From assembly GCA_002396005.1 (NCBI GenBank), contig DGVW01000061.1, positions 1 to 14,901 on the forward strand: DNA of 14,901 nucleotides. Reading direction: 5' to 3'. The DNA comes from Oribacterium sp. UBA4274. Lineage in GTDB: Bacteria > Bacillota > Clostridia > Lachnospirales > Lachnospiraceae. Positions 7,555-14,838 of this stretch are shown here, piece by piece. The number at the start of each line of letters is the position of its first letter. The first letter of the stretch is position 1. Both the position numbers and the translations under genes were made by a program. The notes beneath the pieces were generated by a model. The model was not told the origin of the DNA. It was given only the letters and a program-made list of their open reading frames with translations, and searched no databases.

Positions 7555-9576
7555 TCAGTCATTTTTTCCTTCAAGAATCTTGATAAAATCTTCTTCTGTA
7601 ACAATAGGAACTCCAAGCTCCTTTGCTTTTTTATTCTTTCCTGAGGTTGAAGTGATATCGTTGTTCACAAGATAAGCGGTCTTTGCCGAAACAGAGCCTG
7701 CTGCCCTTCCTCCTGCTTTTTCTATAAGCTCCTGTAGTTCCTTACGATTTGAAAAGTGATTTAAAGAACCGGTGATAACTACCGACATTCCTTCCAATGT
7801 CTTCGGCGTACCTTCTTCGTCCTCTCTTTTGGTTATCTCAAGCTCGCCAAGCAGCTCGTCTAACAATGCCATCTTATCGGCATCTCTGAAATACTTTACG
7901 ATATTCTCAGCAAGTACCTGACCTATACCGTCTATCTCTAACAGATCTTCAACAGAAGCACTCCTCAGTTTTCCGATATCGTCTCCAAAAAATCTGCACA
8001 GCATCTTGGCATTGGCAAGACCGATACCCGCGATACCAAGACCATAAATCACTCTGTAAAGTTCAGTATGACTTGATTTTTCTGCGGCTTCAGTCAGATT
8101 CTCGTAGCTCTTCTCTCCGAATCCGTCCATATTGACGATTTCTGTTCTATATCTGTCCAAGTGAAAGATATCACTGTAGGTATGGATAAATCCGTGACCG
8201 ATAAACTTTTCCAATGTCTGTTCGCTGAGTCCATCAACATTTAAGGCATCACGACTGACAAACAGAGAGAAATTCTTCAGCTTCTTGGCAGGACAGTCCG
8301 GATTACTGCAATATAGGAATTTCGCTTCATTTTCTGATCTGATCTCTGTTTCATGACCACAGGCCGGGCACATCTTAGCAGGCTTCAGGTTTCCGGATTT
8401 TGTAAGGTTATCCGCAATCTGCGGAATGATCATATTTGCCTTATATACAGTGATCCTATCTCCGATACCAAGCTCCATATCCTCACAATACGAAATATTA
8501 TGGAGACTGGCACGACTTACTGTAGTCCCCTCCAGCTCCACCGGATCAAAGATTGCTACCGGATTGATGAGTCCTGTACGGCTAGGTGACCATTCAACCT
8601 CACGAAGTGTGGTCTCTGCCTGCTCATCACTCCATTTGAAGGCGATGGCATTTCTCGGAAATTTGGCTGTACGACCGAGGCTGAGACCATAAGCGATATC
8701 CTCGTATATCAGTACAAGCCCGTCTGATGGGAAATCATTGGTCTTTATCTCCTCGGAAAACCACTGAACTGCTTCACGGATATTTTCCGCTGTTACCTTT
8801 TTATAATCTACAACATCGAATCCCTGCGCCTTAAGGAACAAATACTCCTTTTCCCTTGAGTTTTCGAAATTCACCGACTCTCCAGTCTGTTCCTGAGCGC
8901 TTACCAGAGCAAATGCCATAAGCTTTACATGACGGCTCTTAGTTACCCTTGCATCAAGCTGCCGAACTGAACCGGAACACAGGTTACGCGGATTCTTGTA
9001 TTTGGCATCGGCTTCCGAAATGGCTTCATTTATCTTGTTGAACTGAGAATACGTAATGATAGCCTCGCCTCTCAGAATCAGGTCACCCTTAAATTCAATT
9101 TTTGTCGGAACATTATCAAACACACGTGCATTGTGGGTGATAACCTCCCCAACCTCACCATTGCCTCTCGTAACCGCTTTTATCAGCTCTCCATCGTGAT
9201 AGGTGAGCACAACAGTAAGTCCATCCATCTTCCAGCTAAGAAGTCCTTCCTTATCTGAAAGCCATGCAGCAAGATCATCAACAGACTTCGTCTTATCAAG
9301 AGACAGCATAGGACTCTTGTGGCGTTCCTTAGGCAGTTCGGAAAGAACCGGAAAACCAACTCTCTGTGTCGGAGAGTCCTTAAGTATAATGCCGGTTTCT
9401 TTCTCCAGAACCTGCAGCTCATCATAAAGGCGATCATACTCAAAATTGGACATGATTTCATTACCCTCAACATAGTAGACTCTTGCCGCCTCATTGAGAG
9501 TATCCACCAACTCCTTCATGCGAGTATTCTCACCGTTATAAAGTTTTATATCCTTTTGCTGTTCTTGATCAGCCAT
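7555..9576 (-). CDS. ligA: NAD+-dependent DNA ligase, divergent LigA type
   Basis: LigA seals nicks in replication and repair using NAD+. The 673 residues follow the standard order: an Ia domain at about 20-75 ending DSPTQRVG, an adenylation domain with Lys116 in KMDG, an OB fold at about 325-395, a four-Cys zinc finger (Cys403, 406, 423, 428), helix-hairpin-helix repeats at about 440-565, and a BRCT domain at about 592-670. Several residues conserved in E. coli LigA differ. Asp32 is Asn44, Glu113 aligns with Ser114, TRGDG reads TRGNG, GEDVT reads GEVIT, and DGVVIK reads DGLVLI, so the motif IV lysine is missing. From memory, other Lachnospiraceae ligases share this pattern, so it looks like a lineage trait, not decay. 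ATG at 9576 follows an AGAGGTG site. The gene sits between an rRNA pseudouridine synthase and the MBOAT gene with short gaps. Confidence 0.95.
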   Translation of the reverse strand: MADQEQQKDIKLYNGENTRMKELVDTLNEAARVYYVEGNEIMSNFEYDRLYDELQVLEKETGIILKDSPTQRVGFPVLSELPKERHKSPMLSLDKTKSVDDLAAWLSDKEGLLSWKMDGLTVVLTYHDGELIKAVTRGNGEVGEVITHNARVFDNVPTKIEFKGDLILRGEAIITYSQFNKINEAISEADAKYKNPRNLCSGSVRQLDARVTKSRHVKLMAFALVSAQEQTGESVNFENSREKEYLFLKAQGFDVVDYKKVTAENIREAVQWFSEEIKTNDFPSDGLVLIYEDIAYGLSLGRTAKFPRNAIAFKWSDEQAETTLREVEWSPSRTGLINPVAIFDPVELEGTTVSRASLHNISYCEDMELGIGDRITVYKANMIIPQIADNLTKSGNLKPAKMCPACGHETEIRSENEAKFLYCSNPDCPAKKLKNFSLFVSRDALNVDGLSEQTLEKFIGHGFIHTYSDIFHLDRYRTEIVNMDGFGEKSYENLTEAAEKSSHTELYRVIYGLGIAGIGLANAKMLCRFFGDDIGKLRSASVEDLLEIDGIGQVLAENIVKYFRDADKMALLDELLGELEITKREDEEGTPKTLEGMSVVITGSLNHFSNRKELQELIEKAGGRAAGSVSAKTAYLVNNDITSTSGKNKKAKELGVPIVTEEDFIKILEGKND

Positions 9577-9620
9577 CTTTCACCTCTGCAAACTATATTC
9601 CTGAATTTTTAACACTGACA

Positions 9621-10454
9621 TCATATACTATCAATATCATCTGTCAGCTCACTTAGCTCAATCTCTCTGTACTGCCCCGGCTTCAGCCCATGCAGTGTCA
9701 GATTCATGATACGGATTCTCTTAAGCTTTTTAACTGTATAACCGTATGCAGCACACATCCTTCTGATCTGACGATTAAGTCCCTGTGTGATTACAATATG
9801 GAATTCATGCTGTCTTACCTTTGGAGGTAATGTCATATCCTGCCAAACCTCACACGGTCTTGTTGTAACGTCCAGCTCTTCAATATATACACCATCTGCC
9901 AGCTTATTGAGGAAATCCTTTGTAAGCGGCTTATCCGTAGAAACAACGTACTCTTTTTCATGGTAGTTTCTGGCTCGATTGATACGGTTTACCAGATCTC
10001 CCTGATTAGTCAACAGTATCAGTCCCTCTGATTCCTTGTCCAATCTGCCGATCGGATATATGCGGCAATGATAATTTATAGCTTCAATGATATTTGGCGC
10101 CTTATCCTTGTCAGATGTTGTACATACAATTCCCCGAGGCTTGTAATACGCAAGCAGAACAGGTTCCGGCTTATCATAGTCTACACCGTCTTTTGAAATC
10201 TGCCCGCCATAACGCTGACTCATCTTGCGGGACTCAGTTTCCAGAAGATAGCGTTCCTCCGGATTTTTGGCATTGGCATTCAATGCATGTGGGTTTACAC
10301 AGTTGCCGTCCAGTTCAATGGAATCGGCCTCTGTGACCTGCTGTCCCATCTCTACAGCCTTACCGTTAACAGTTATGCGCCCCGCCTCGATCAGTCTGTC
10401 TGCCTCTCTTCGTGAGCATACACCCAGCTCTGATAATCTTTTATTTATTCTCAT
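9621..10454 (-). CDS. rluF: RluF/RsuA-family 23S rRNA pseudouridine synthase
   Basis: This enzyme isomerises a uridine in ribosomal RNA to pseudouridine. An S4 RNA-binding domain at about 2-50 (GVCSRREADRLIEAGRITVNG) precedes a catalytic domain with PIGRLDKESEGLILLTN at 134-150, where Asp139 is the catalytic aspartate. The later motifs HEKEYVV and ITQGLNRQIRRMCAAYGY, with RIRIMNL, resemble E. coli RluF, which modifies U2604 of 23S rRNA, more than RluB or RsuA. The site is not proven. About 45 extra residues (51-96, hydrophilic) separate the S4 and catalytic domains; in RluF the linker is short. The 277-residue length is near normal because the long basic tail of E. coli RluF is absent. ATG at 10454 has only a weak AGG site before it. 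It lies 22 bases after queA and 44 before ligA, probably co-transcribed. Confidence 0.88.
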   Translation of the reverse strand: MRINKRLSELGVCSRREADRLIEAGRITVNGKAVEMGQQVTEADSIELDGNCVNPHALNANAKNPEERYLLETESRKMSQRYGGQISKDGVDYDKPEPVLLAYYKPRGIVCTTSDKDKAPNIIEAINYHCRIYPIGRLDKESEGLILLTNQGDLVNRINRARNYHEKEYVVSTDKPLTKDFLNKLADGVYIEELDVTTRPCEVWQDMTLPPKVRQHEFHIVITQGLNRQIRRMCAAYGYTVKKLKRIRIMNLTLHGLKPGQYREIELSELTDDIDSI

Positions 10455-10476
10455 TTCTAATACCTAAGTTTTACAT

Positions 10477-11601
10477 TTATTTTATGATTGGTTCCACTTC
10501 ATCTTCCGGACTAAACTGAACTTCTTTGTTTTCTGTCGGATCAAGCTCCTGAGGAAGCTCTTTGTCATTATGAAGATCTGCAAAAAAGCATGCATCACCG
10601 AAACTAAAGAAACGGTACTTCTCTCGAACGGCCACATTATAGGCCCTCAGTACATGCTCTCTTCCTGCAAATGCTGACACCAGCATAACAAGTGTAGACT
10701 CCGGCAAATGGAAGTTTGTTATTAATGCATCCATACATTTGAACTTATATCCAGGATAGATAAAGATACTTGTCCATCCTGAGGCTGCAGGCATTGTACC
10801 GTCAGGAAGTGATGCGGACTCCACCGTTCTGCAGGATGTGGTTCCTGTGCATATTACTCTGTGCCCCTCAGCATGGGCCTTATTTATCTTATCAGCTTCT
10901 GACTGCTCAACTATATAGAACTCGCTGTGCATATGATGTTCCTCCAGTTTTTCAGCCTTAACCGGTCTGAAGGTACCCAGTCCTACATGCAGAGTTATGT
11001 GCGCTATTTCAACACCCTTTGCCTTAACAGCTTCGAGAAGCTCCTTAGTCCAGTGAAGACCCGCTGTAGGCGCCGCTGCTGAGCCATCATTCTTGGCATA
11101 TACAGTATTATATCTCTCTCGTTCCTTAAGCTGATGATGAATGTATGGCGGAATTGGCATCTCCCCAAGCTTGTCCAAAACTTCCTCCCAGATGCCATCA
11201 AATTCAAAGCGAATGATTCGATTACCATCATCGATCGTATCGATTACTTCACCCTTCAAGAGACCATCTCCAAAAGAAACTCTTGCACCGTTTCTCATCT
11301 TCTTACCCGGCTTAACGAGACATTCCCAATCAGTTGTTGACTTTCTCTGCAGGAGCAAAACCTCAACATGCGCTCCGGTTTCTTCCTTTACACCATGAAG
11401 TCTCGCAGGTATTACCTTTGTATCATTTATAACAAGACAGTCACCCTTATGGAGATAATCGATGATATTATAAAAATGTTTATGATTGATGGCACCGGTA
11501 TGCTTGTCCACTACCAAAAGTCTTGAATCAGATCTTTTTTCCAGAGGATCCTGTGCAATCAATTCTTCAGGTAAATCATAGTAAAAATCTTTTGTTTCCA
11601 T
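10477..11601 (-). CDS. queA: S-adenosylmethionine:tRNA ribosyltransferase-isomerase
   Basis: QueA transfers and rearranges the ribosyl part of S-adenosylmethionine onto preQ1 at the tRNA wobble position, making epoxyqueuosine in the queuosine pathway. The 374 residues carry family motifs throughout: LIAQDPLEKRSDSRLLVVD at 14-32, NDTKVIPARLHG at 59-70, AAAPTAGLHWT at 175-185, HVGLGTFRPV at 205-214, GTTSCRTVE at 253-261, and TNFHLPESTLVMLVSAFAG at 295-313. Most QueA proteins stop soon after the motif FSFGDA. Here FFADLHND and about 30 further hydrophilic, acidic residues follow to 374, an extra tail of unknown use. ATG at 11601 follows an AAAGGAG site. The gene begins a probable five-gene transcript, with its own promoter at 11681-11709 and a leader of about 70 bases containing two dyads. 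Confidence 0.97.
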   Translation of the reverse strand: METKDFYYDLPEELIAQDPLEKRSDSRLLVVDKHTGAINHKHFYNIIDYLHKGDCLVINDTKVIPARLHGVKEETGAHVEVLLLQRKSTTDWECLVKPGKKMRNGARVSFGDGLLKGEVIDTIDDGNRIIRFEFDGIWEEVLDKLGEMPIPPYIHHQLKERERYNTVYAKNDGSAAAPTAGLHWTKELLEAVKAKGVEIAHITLHVGLGTFRPVKAEKLEEHHMHSEFYIVEQSEADKINKAHAEGHRVICTGTTSCRTVESASLPDGTMPAASGWTSIFIYPGYKFKCMDALITNFHLPESTLVMLVSAFAGREHVLRAYNVAVREKYRFFSFGDACFFADLHNDKELPQELDPTENKEVQFSPEDEVEPIIK

Positions 11602-11615
11602 ATATTTCTCCTTTG

Positions 11616-11648
11616 TTGTCTCACGACAAGATATTATTGTCTGACGAT
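11616..11648 (-). promoter_or_regulatory. Pair of operator-like dyads in the queA leader
   Basis: On the plus strand TTGTCTCACGACAA (11616-11629) is a 5-bp dyad with a 4-base centre. ATTGTCTGACGAT (11636-11648) is a 6-bp dyad with one G-T pair. The two share TTGTCTNACGA in the same orientation, starting at 11616 and 11637, exactly 21 bases apart or two helical turns. That spacing suits two repressor dimers on one face of the DNA, between the promoter and the queA ribosome-binding site. They could instead be small RNA hairpins. I do not recognise the motif as the site of a named regulator. Confidence 0.45.
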
Positions 11649-11680
11649 ATACTTATAAAAACTTACCGCAAATTCAATCT

Positions 11681-11709
11681 ATTATATACCACATATACAC
11701 ATCTTGCCA
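11681..11709 (-). promoter_or_regulatory. Sigma-A-type promoter for queA
   Basis: On the minus strand TGGCAA (11709-11704) is followed after 17 bases by a perfect TATAAT (11686-11681), with a TGG just upstream of the -10. Transcription would begin near 11674, leaving a leader of about 70 bases before the queA ATG. The position just downstream of an intrinsic terminator for the previous unit supports it. The -35 hexamer matches TTGACA only partly. Confidence 0.65.
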
Positions 11710-11733
11710 TAGATTGTAATTTGATTAAAGCAA

Positions 11734-11764
11734 TAAAAAAGGTGCAGTCTCTTGACCACACCTT
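11734..11764 (-). terminator. Intrinsic terminator after the wall-protein gene unit
   Basis: On the minus strand an 11-bp stem, AAGGTGTGGTC with GACTGCACCTT (two G-U pairs), closes on the loop AAGA and runs directly into TTTTTT. It starts 7 bases after the stop of the exported-domain protein gene and separates that unit from the queA promoter. Confidence 0.92.
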
Positions 11765-11771
11765 CATAATC

Positions 11772-12719
11772 TTATGATGCGCTTGATTCTGATACTTCCG
11801 TAACCTCAGCTCCATCAACTTCAATGAGTGATACCTCACTGTCTATCGTTTCATGACTGTCAGTATAGATACGTCCGCTCTGGAAAGCATCATAGATTAC
11901 AGCCAGTCGCTCATCACTTGAAATAGCCTGTAACAGTTTTGAATTACTGCTGTTTATCAGTTCCTGAACCTCTTCGTGATTTGTAATGTACTCATTTACA
12001 AACTTTGTTTCCTCCGGGGTGAGATTTTCAACTATCTCAAACTCATTGGCATCGTTTACCTTAATATAACAATACATAATACCCGGTGCCAGTGTTTCAA
12101 TGCGACGGAACTTGACATTGTACGTTACAAAAACAAGCTTTGAATTATCTTCAAGAGCCTTGACAGCATATTGCTTTATATCCTGATAAGCCTCAATATA
12201 TCCGGCCTGAGTCTCAAGCTGCTTATGGAATTGCTCCGTTTGCTCTTCAGTTTGATTACTAACTCCTGTGATAGCATAAAGAGCATCTGTATCCGCCGCA
12301 AGTCTGGCGTTGAAATACTTATCAAAAAACGCAGTCAAATACTCGTCATAGTATTCATGAACAAGCGTAGGATCCTCAGTTTCAGGCTGAGTTTCAGTAG
12401 CAGAAACCTGCTCCACTGTTTCAGTTTCTGCCACAGTACTCTCAACACGTGTTGCACCGTGTTTAACATTTCTATTATACAGAACAATTAGAATCAAGAT
12501 CAAAATGATAAGCACCGGGATTATCGCCAATTGAGGCTTTTTGTATAACTCAAGGTAAAAATCATACCATCTGTTTCTATGCATCGCTGTCTGTCTTCGT
12601 GCATTTTTCCTCTTAGGTCTTACTTCAGCCCCCTGATCACTGAAATCATTCTGCTGTTCCGTTCTATCGGATTTATCCTGCATTTTACTCTCTTTGATGT
12701 CATTATGCTTATTTTCCAT
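11772..12719 (-). CDS. Single-pass membrane protein with exported domain, function unknown
   Basis: I do not recognise a named family for this 315-residue protein. It has a charged, basic cytoplasmic N-terminus (1-62, including PKRKNARRQ), one strong transmembrane helix (about 63-82) and a Thr/Glu-rich linker (about 90-118). An exported domain (about 120-285) follows, whose helix then strand pattern (HEYYDEYLTAFFDKYF, then LVFVTYNVKFRRIET and IMYCYIKVND) is like a NTF2-type fold. The tail is acidic and Ser/Glu-rich. The fold call is a guess from pattern. ATG at 12719 lies inside the end of the preceding wall-binding protein gene, overlapping it by 11 bases, with GGAGC 8 bases upstream, so the two are translationally coupled and probably act together at the cell surface. 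The intrinsic terminator lies directly downstream. Confidence 0.85.
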   Translation of the reverse strand: MENKHNDIKESKMQDKSDRTEQQNDFSDQGAEVRPKRKNARRQTAMHRNRWYDFYLELYKKPQLAIIPVLIILILILIVLYNRNVKHGATRVESTVAETETVEQVSATETQPETEDPTLVHEYYDEYLTAFFDKYFNARLAADTDALYAITGVSNQTEEQTEQFHKQLETQAGYIEAYQDIKQYAVKALEDNSKLVFVTYNVKFRRIETLAPGIMYCYIKVNDANEFEIVENLTPEETKFVNEYITNHEEVQELINSSNSKLLQAISSDERLAVIYDAFQSGRIYTDSHETIDSEVSLIEVDGAEVTEVSESSAS

Positions 12720-13725
12720 TAGTTAATGCTCCATCCGCTCCGTAATAATATCCGTTGACCCATCCATTCTCAACTCGGGCACCGTTACGATCAATATAAT
12801 AATACTTCTGATCTACGGTGATGAGTCCAGGACCTTCAAGTTTACCGTTATTGGTATTAAAGTAGTACCACTTGTTATTGATATTTCTCCAACCGGTGCA
12901 CATTATACCATCATTACCAACATAATGCCAACCGTCACCCTCCAACACCCAGGTATTAACTTCAAGATAACCTGTCGGATTAAAATGATAATAATGTCCA
13001 TCAATCTGAACCCATGTACTTACCGGATACGAACCATCTGCATTGAGGTACCACATTCCACCATTTTGCTCAAATTGCCATCCGGTGTGTGCATAAGTAA
13101 ACGCAGCAACATGCTTTGAATTAACTACGCTTGATGAAGAACTGTAAGTATTGTTAAATGTAGGATTCATAGCATTAGGATCATTCAGTTTTGTCATACC
13201 CTGTGTAGCCATATTCCCTGCAGTAGGTCCTTTTACATAGGTATTATACACTGTGCCGTTATTATTATATGAAGTGTTGCCGCCAGTATAGTTTGTTGTG
13301 TATATCACATTCGGAACAACAGCAGTACTCGAACCTGATCCGGATCCACTTGAACCTGTGTCCGCACTGGTGACTGTTATAGTATTACTTTCAGAAGAAT
13401 AACTATGCCACTTATTATTTACATCCCTCATTCTGACTCTTGCGTAGTAATAACCTTTCTGATTCAAGGTGAAGTCTGCGCTGGTATCATCAGCATCCAC
13501 AGTTGCACTTTTACTCTTTGAATCAGACGATGAACCCTGTTTATATACCTGAACCTGATACTTATCTATTCCTTCAAAATCAGGAGCAACCCAGGAAACT
13601 GTGATATCGCATCCACTTTGATTAATGCTTACATCAGTAGGTACATCATTTGCAGCAAAGGCCATGCCTGCAGATAGTATAGAAAAAACTGTAGCTATCC
13701 AAAATGCTTTATTTACTATTCTCAT
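12709..13725 (-). CDS. Secreted FN3-like protein with C-terminal cell-wall-binding repeats
   Basis: This 338-residue surface protein begins with a signal peptide, MRIVNKAFWIATVFSILSAG then MAFA, probably cut after Ala24. An FN3-like beta domain (about 28-119; PTDVSINQ, ITVSWVAP, KYQVQVYK, YYYARVRM) follows. A Gly/Ser/Asn/Thr-rich linker (about 120-208) leads to about six short aromatic repeats at 215-338 (for example HYYHFNPTGYLEVNTWV and KWYYFNTNNGK). These repeats are of the choline/glucan-binding (CW_binding_1) type and usually hold proteins to wall polymers. No catalytic domain is seen, so a structural or adhesive role is inferred. A longer reading frame begins at 13779, but the AAGGAG site at 13739-13732 lies within that extension. 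ATG at 13725, 7 bases later and directly at the signal peptide, is the start. The last 11 bases overlap the next gene. Confidence 0.9.
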   Translation of the reverse strand: MRIVNKAFWIATVFSILSAGMAFAANDVPTDVSINQSGCDITVSWVAPDFEGIDKYQVQVYKQGSSSDSKSKSATVDADDTSADFTLNQKGYYYARVRMRDVNNKWHSYSSESNTITVTSADTGSSGSGSGSSTAVVPNVIYTTNYTGGNTSYNNNGTVYNTYVKGPTAGNMATQGMTKLNDPNAMNPTFNNTYSSSSSVVNSKHVAAFTYAHTGWQFEQNGGMWYLNADGSYPVSTWVQIDGHYYHFNPTGYLEVNTWVLEGDGWHYVGNDGIMCTGWRNINNKWYYFNTNNGKLEGPGLITVDQKYYYIDRNGARVENGWVNGYYYGADGALTNGK

Positions 13726-13788
13726 ACTTCGTCTCCTTAAATATAAATATTTAAAAATCATAAATTCATATTTATACATATCTCGTAA

Positions 13789-14415
13789 TTATGATTCTGT
13801 ATAGGTATCTTCCCTGTCTTCAGTAGGACGCTGAAAATTATTAGAAGCAAAATCAAAATTTTTATAATCATCCGCTTTCTTATTCACATTTCCATAGTTT
13901 TGATTTTGAGAATCATAATACCCTATAGCTCCATCTATATTCCTCCTCATTATAGCATTACCAATGTACTTATCATCAGCAAAAGCCAGAACGATCTTGA
14001 ACACAAATTCAAATAAAAAGAGGCCTATGAAGAAAGGAAAGCCTTGCCCAAAGCTTTTTGCAATATTGTATTTCAGAAATCCTCTCAAAATCATATTCAG
14101 GAAACACAGTACCCAAAACAGTAAATAAAAGCGTAAATCCATAAGCAAATCATATTTCTGCATGACATATAAAGCAGATATTGCAATATTTATAGGACAT
14201 GCAATCCAAAAGTATATAGGATTCCAGGCAAGTTTAAAAAAGCAATAATAATTATATACAGGGATAAGTGCCGCCCAACCGGGAATGTTCGCTTTTTCGA
14301 ATATACGCCAATTAACCACTATATTCAGAATAGAGATAACCAAGCCTATAAACAAAACAACTACAGCCATAATTATAAATATACCTAAATATGCTGCAAA
14401 TTCAGAATCATACAT
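13789..14415 (-). CDS. DUF5684-like multi-pass membrane protein
   Basis: This 208-residue protein of unknown function has about five hydrophobic segments (roughly 8-35, 60-83, 92-112, 124-145 and a weaker one). A conserved-looking stretch, WRIFEKANIPGWAALIPVYN (36-55), matches what I recall of the DUF5684 family, found in many Firmicutes and often near secretion or envelope genes. The C-terminal 50 residues are hydrophilic and rich in Asn, Asp and Tyr. ATG at 14415 follows AAAGGAG by 6 bases. The next gene starts 63 bases downstream with no terminator between, so the three genes probably form one unit. The family name is from motif memory only. Confidence 0.85.
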   Translation of the reverse strand: MYDSEFAAYLGIFIIMAVVVLFIGLVISILNIVVNWRIFEKANIPGWAALIPVYNYYCFFKLAWNPIYFWIACPINIAISALYVMQKYDLLMDLRFYLLFWVLCFLNMILRGFLKYNIAKSFGQGFPFFIGLFLFEFVFKIVLAFADDKYIGNAIMRRNIDGAIGYYDSQNQNYGNVNKKADDYKNFDFASNNFQRPTEDREDTYTES

Positions 14416-14660
14416 ATAAATCTCCTTTATTAACGCATGCTTTTTCGTCCTTTATCTACGACATATAGATACTGGTATACCCGGCTTCTATACAAAGCTA
14501 TGAGAGCGTACTAATAGCTCTGAAAACATCCAACTACCAAATTCTCACATATGTGCAAAATTTTACATATACATTTTACTACAATCATCATTCCCAAAAA
14601 AGTTACAATACTCTCACAATATTATGACATTATTTCATGTGGCAAAACCTGAATTATTTA

Positions 14661-14730
14661 TCGTTATAATCATCGACTTATTTCTACATTAGACAGCCCG
14701 TCGTTATAATCCACACCTTATTTCTATCAT
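14661..14730. repeat. 40-bp-period imperfect direct repeat
   Basis: TCGTTATAAT occurs identically at 14661 and 14701. The next 20 bases of each copy share CTTATTTCTA at the same offset, about 23 of 30 bases in total. On the minus strand each copy reads TAGAAATAAG, a spacer, then ATTATAACGA. It lies 250 to 300 bases upstream of the DUF5684-like start, after the tuf terminator. Tandem protein-binding sites or a decayed duplication are the options. TATAAC could be a -10 box, but no -35 fits. Confidence 0.65.
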
Positions 14731-14770
14731 AGTATTATGACACCACTGCAACATATTATTGTAATTATAT

Positions 14771-14802
14771 AAAAAAGAAGCGTAGAGAAAACTCTACGCT
14801 TC
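14771..14802 (-). terminator. Intrinsic terminator of tuf
   Basis: On the minus strand a perfect 11-bp stem, GAAGCGTAGAG with CTCTACGCTTC, closes on a TTTT loop and is followed by TTTTTT. It lies about 36 bases after the tuf stop codon. Confidence 0.97.
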
Positions 14803-14838
14803 CTGAAAATACATTATATGCAATTCTGAATCAAAGAA

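Larger units (their letters stand above)
14416..14838. other. Non-coding stretch between tuf and the DUF5684-like gene
   Basis: No reading frame here looks real. From the tuf side it holds the tuf terminator (14771-14802), a 40-bp-period direct repeat (14661-14730), very AT-rich sequence to about 14530, and a leader segment with two mutually exclusive hairpins. In that segment AGCTAT and ATAGCT arms (14496-14501 and 14514-14519) pair with each other, but AGAGC and GCTCT (14503-14507 and 14517-14521) overlap them and can pair instead. A promoter for the downstream unit must be here, but I find no -35/-10 pair convincing enough to call. Confidence 0.6.

Noticed and set aside
7555..9576. LigA as a decaying pseudogene because of altered signature residues
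   Set aside because: The frame is full length with the catalytic lysine, zinc-finger cysteines and BRCT domain intact, and the same changes are remembered from related species.
13743..13775. 8-bp inverted repeat ATAAATAT/ATATTTAT before the FN3-like gene
   Set aside because: It is made only of A and T in a very AT-rich spacer, and such a pairing is expected by chance. There is no T-run after it.
13726..13779. Upstream extension of the FN3-like protein to 13779
   Set aside because: The strong Shine-Dalgarno site lies inside the extension, and the signal peptide begins at 13725.
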